Shown here one piece after another: positions 31,833-32,541 of a stretch of DNA of 32,541 bases. The notes beneath the pieces were generated by a model. It had not been told where the DNA came from. It saw only the letters and a program-made list of their open reading frames with translations, and made no database searches. The first letter of the stretch is position 1, and each line of letters begins with the position of its first letter. Made by a program: the position numbers and the translations under genes. This DNA is from Rhodospirillales bacterium. Lineage in GTDB: Bacteria > Pseudomonadota > Alphaproteobacteria > Rhodospirillales > Magnetospirillaceae. The stretch lies in assembly GCA_014380005.1 (NCBI GenBank), contig JACMKT010000263.1, positions 1 to 32,541 on the forward strand, given 5' to 3'.

Positions 31833-32541
31833 GGAACTTGTCCACCTCCACACCCTCGAGCACGCCCACGGCGTCGTCGGTCAGCACCGCCAACGAGCAG
31901 TACAGCGACACCAGATAGGACGCGATGGCCTTGGGGTTGATGCCCATGAAGCGCACCGACAGGCCCAGGCTTTGTTCACCGGGCAAATTGGGCTGGTACA
32001 GGCCAACCACGCCCTGACGGGCCTGACCGGTGCGCAGCAGCAGGATGTTGGTCTTGCCGTTCTCGATGCGCAGCTTGTCCGAGGGAACCAGCGGCAGGCC
32101 GCGCCACGTCAGGAACTGGGAGCCGAACATGGACACGGTGGGCGGCGGCACGCCACGGCGGGTGCATTCGCGCCCGAACGCGGCGATGGCCAGGGGGTGG
32201 GCCAGGAAGAAGGCGGGCTGCTTCCACACGCGCGAAATCAGCTCGTCCAGATCGTCCGGCGTGGGCGGGCCGTTACGGGTGGTGATGCGCTGGGCCGGGG
32301 CCACGTTGTTCAACAGGCCGTATTCACGGTTGTTGATCAGCTCGCTTTCCTGGCGCTCCTTAATGGCCTCGATGGACAGGCGCAGCTGCTCGGCGATCTG
32401 ATTGTGCGGGGTGCTGTACAGATCGGACACGCGGGTGTGGATGTCCACCACGGTGTTGACCGCGCTCAGCATGTATTCGCGCGGGTTCTCGTCGTAATCC
32501 ACAAAGGTCTGCGGCAGCACGCGTTCATCGCGGGCCGAGCA
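31813..32541 (-). CDS. Family 2A encapsulin shell protein (C-terminal 242 residues; cut by window edge)
   Basis: The frame is open to the right edge, so the N-terminus is missing; the GTG at 32520 is internal, because the residues before it (CSARDERV) continue the family sequence. Recognisable stretches are LPQTFVDYDENPREYMLSAV, then VVDIHTRVSDLYSTPHNQIA, then QLRLSIEAIKERQESELINN, then YGLLNNVAPAQRI, GLSVRFMGINPKAIASYLVS and YCSLAVLTDDAVGVLEGVEV. These are hallmarks of the SrpI-like, family 2 HK97-fold encapsulin shells, which assemble into icosahedral protein compartments around a cysteine desulfurase. No cyclic-nucleotide-binding insertion is visible in the seen part, which favours type 2A over 2B. 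The stop codon overlaps the cargo gene, fitting shell-cargo co-production. An older label, major membrane protein I/SrpI, refers to the same family. Confidence 0.92.
   Translation of the reverse strand, partial: CSARDERVLPQTFVDYDENPREYMLSAVNTVVDIHTRVSDLYSTPHNQIAEQLRLSIEAIKERQESELINNREYGLLNNVAPAQRITTRNGPPTPDDLDELISRVWKQPAFFLAHPLAIAAFGRECTRRGVPPPTVSMFGSQFLTWRGLPLVPSDKLRIENGKTNILLLRTGQARQGVVGLYQPNLPGEQSLGLSVRFMGINPKAIASYLVSLYCSLAVLTDDAVGVLEGVEVDKFHVYNYG

Noticed and set aside
32518-32520. GTG as start of the encapsulin gene
   Set aside because: Upstream residues CSARDER continue the family sequence and the frame is open to the window edge, so the GTG is internal.
1-32541. CRISPR array, tRNA or rRNA genes, prophage
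   Set aside because: No regularly spaced repeats, no cloverleaf or rRNA-like sequence, and no phage structural genes seen; the HK97-fold encapsulin is in a metabolic operon and is not a prophage capsid.

Overview
The window looks like chromosomal DNA of a GC-rich alphaproteobacterium, most likely of the Magnetospirillum/Rhodospirillales type. This rests on overall base composition, the ParE, ModE and MASE3-kinase sequences, and the very dense two-component signalling content. It is an inference from protein look, not a database result.

Layout. (1) 1-823: a decayed corner, with the 5' end of an IS1182-like transposase running off the left edge next to a TPR/ST7-like pseudogene split by an in-frame TAG. 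(2) 824-6349: housekeeping genes, namely parE, a YciA-like acyl-CoA thioesterase, a small AT-richer zinc-ribbon protein, a secreted BamE-like hypothetical, an M48 membrane metalloprotease and a CbpA-like DnaJ. (3) 6350-22534: a signalling island of about 16 kb with an OmpR-type regulator/kinase pair, a DUF4118 hybrid kinase, three further hybrid kinases interleaved with two NarL/FixJ-type regulators, and a MASE3/HisKA_2 kinase with its NarL-type regulator. (4) 22712-26057: a molybdenum block with a NifX-like protein, ModE, a ModE-type operator, ModA and a DUF2478-DUF364 fusion protein. (5) 26078-32541, all on the minus strand: a sulfur block. In transcription order it holds a family 2 encapsulin shell protein (cut by the right edge), a SufS-type cysteine desulfurase with a long Pro/Ala-rich N-terminal extension, serine O-acetyltransferase, an XRE-cupin regulator behind a perfect 12+12 bp palindrome, cystathionine beta-synthase and cystathionine gamma-lyase.

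How the genes work together. The most exciting part is the right end. The shell gene overlaps the desulfurase gene by 20 bp, and the desulfurase has the low-complexity N-terminal tail expected of encapsulin cargo. The neighbours supply cysteine by two routes: serine acetylation, and reverse transsulfuration from homocysteine through cystathionine. I read this as a desulfurase nanocompartment for handling or storing sulfur, tied to cysteine supply and probably controlled by the XRE-cupin protein. The encapsulin-desulfurase pairing is a known class of system. Its linkage here to CBS/CGL and a palindromic operator is the less familiar part.

The signalling island carries several cis signals outside genes: a strong terminator hairpin only about 34 nt upstream of the first regulator, an 11-bp tandem repeat upstream of it, a recurrent ATACCC-like motif about 77 bp upstream of three signalling genes, and a 28-bp inverted repeat between two convergent units.
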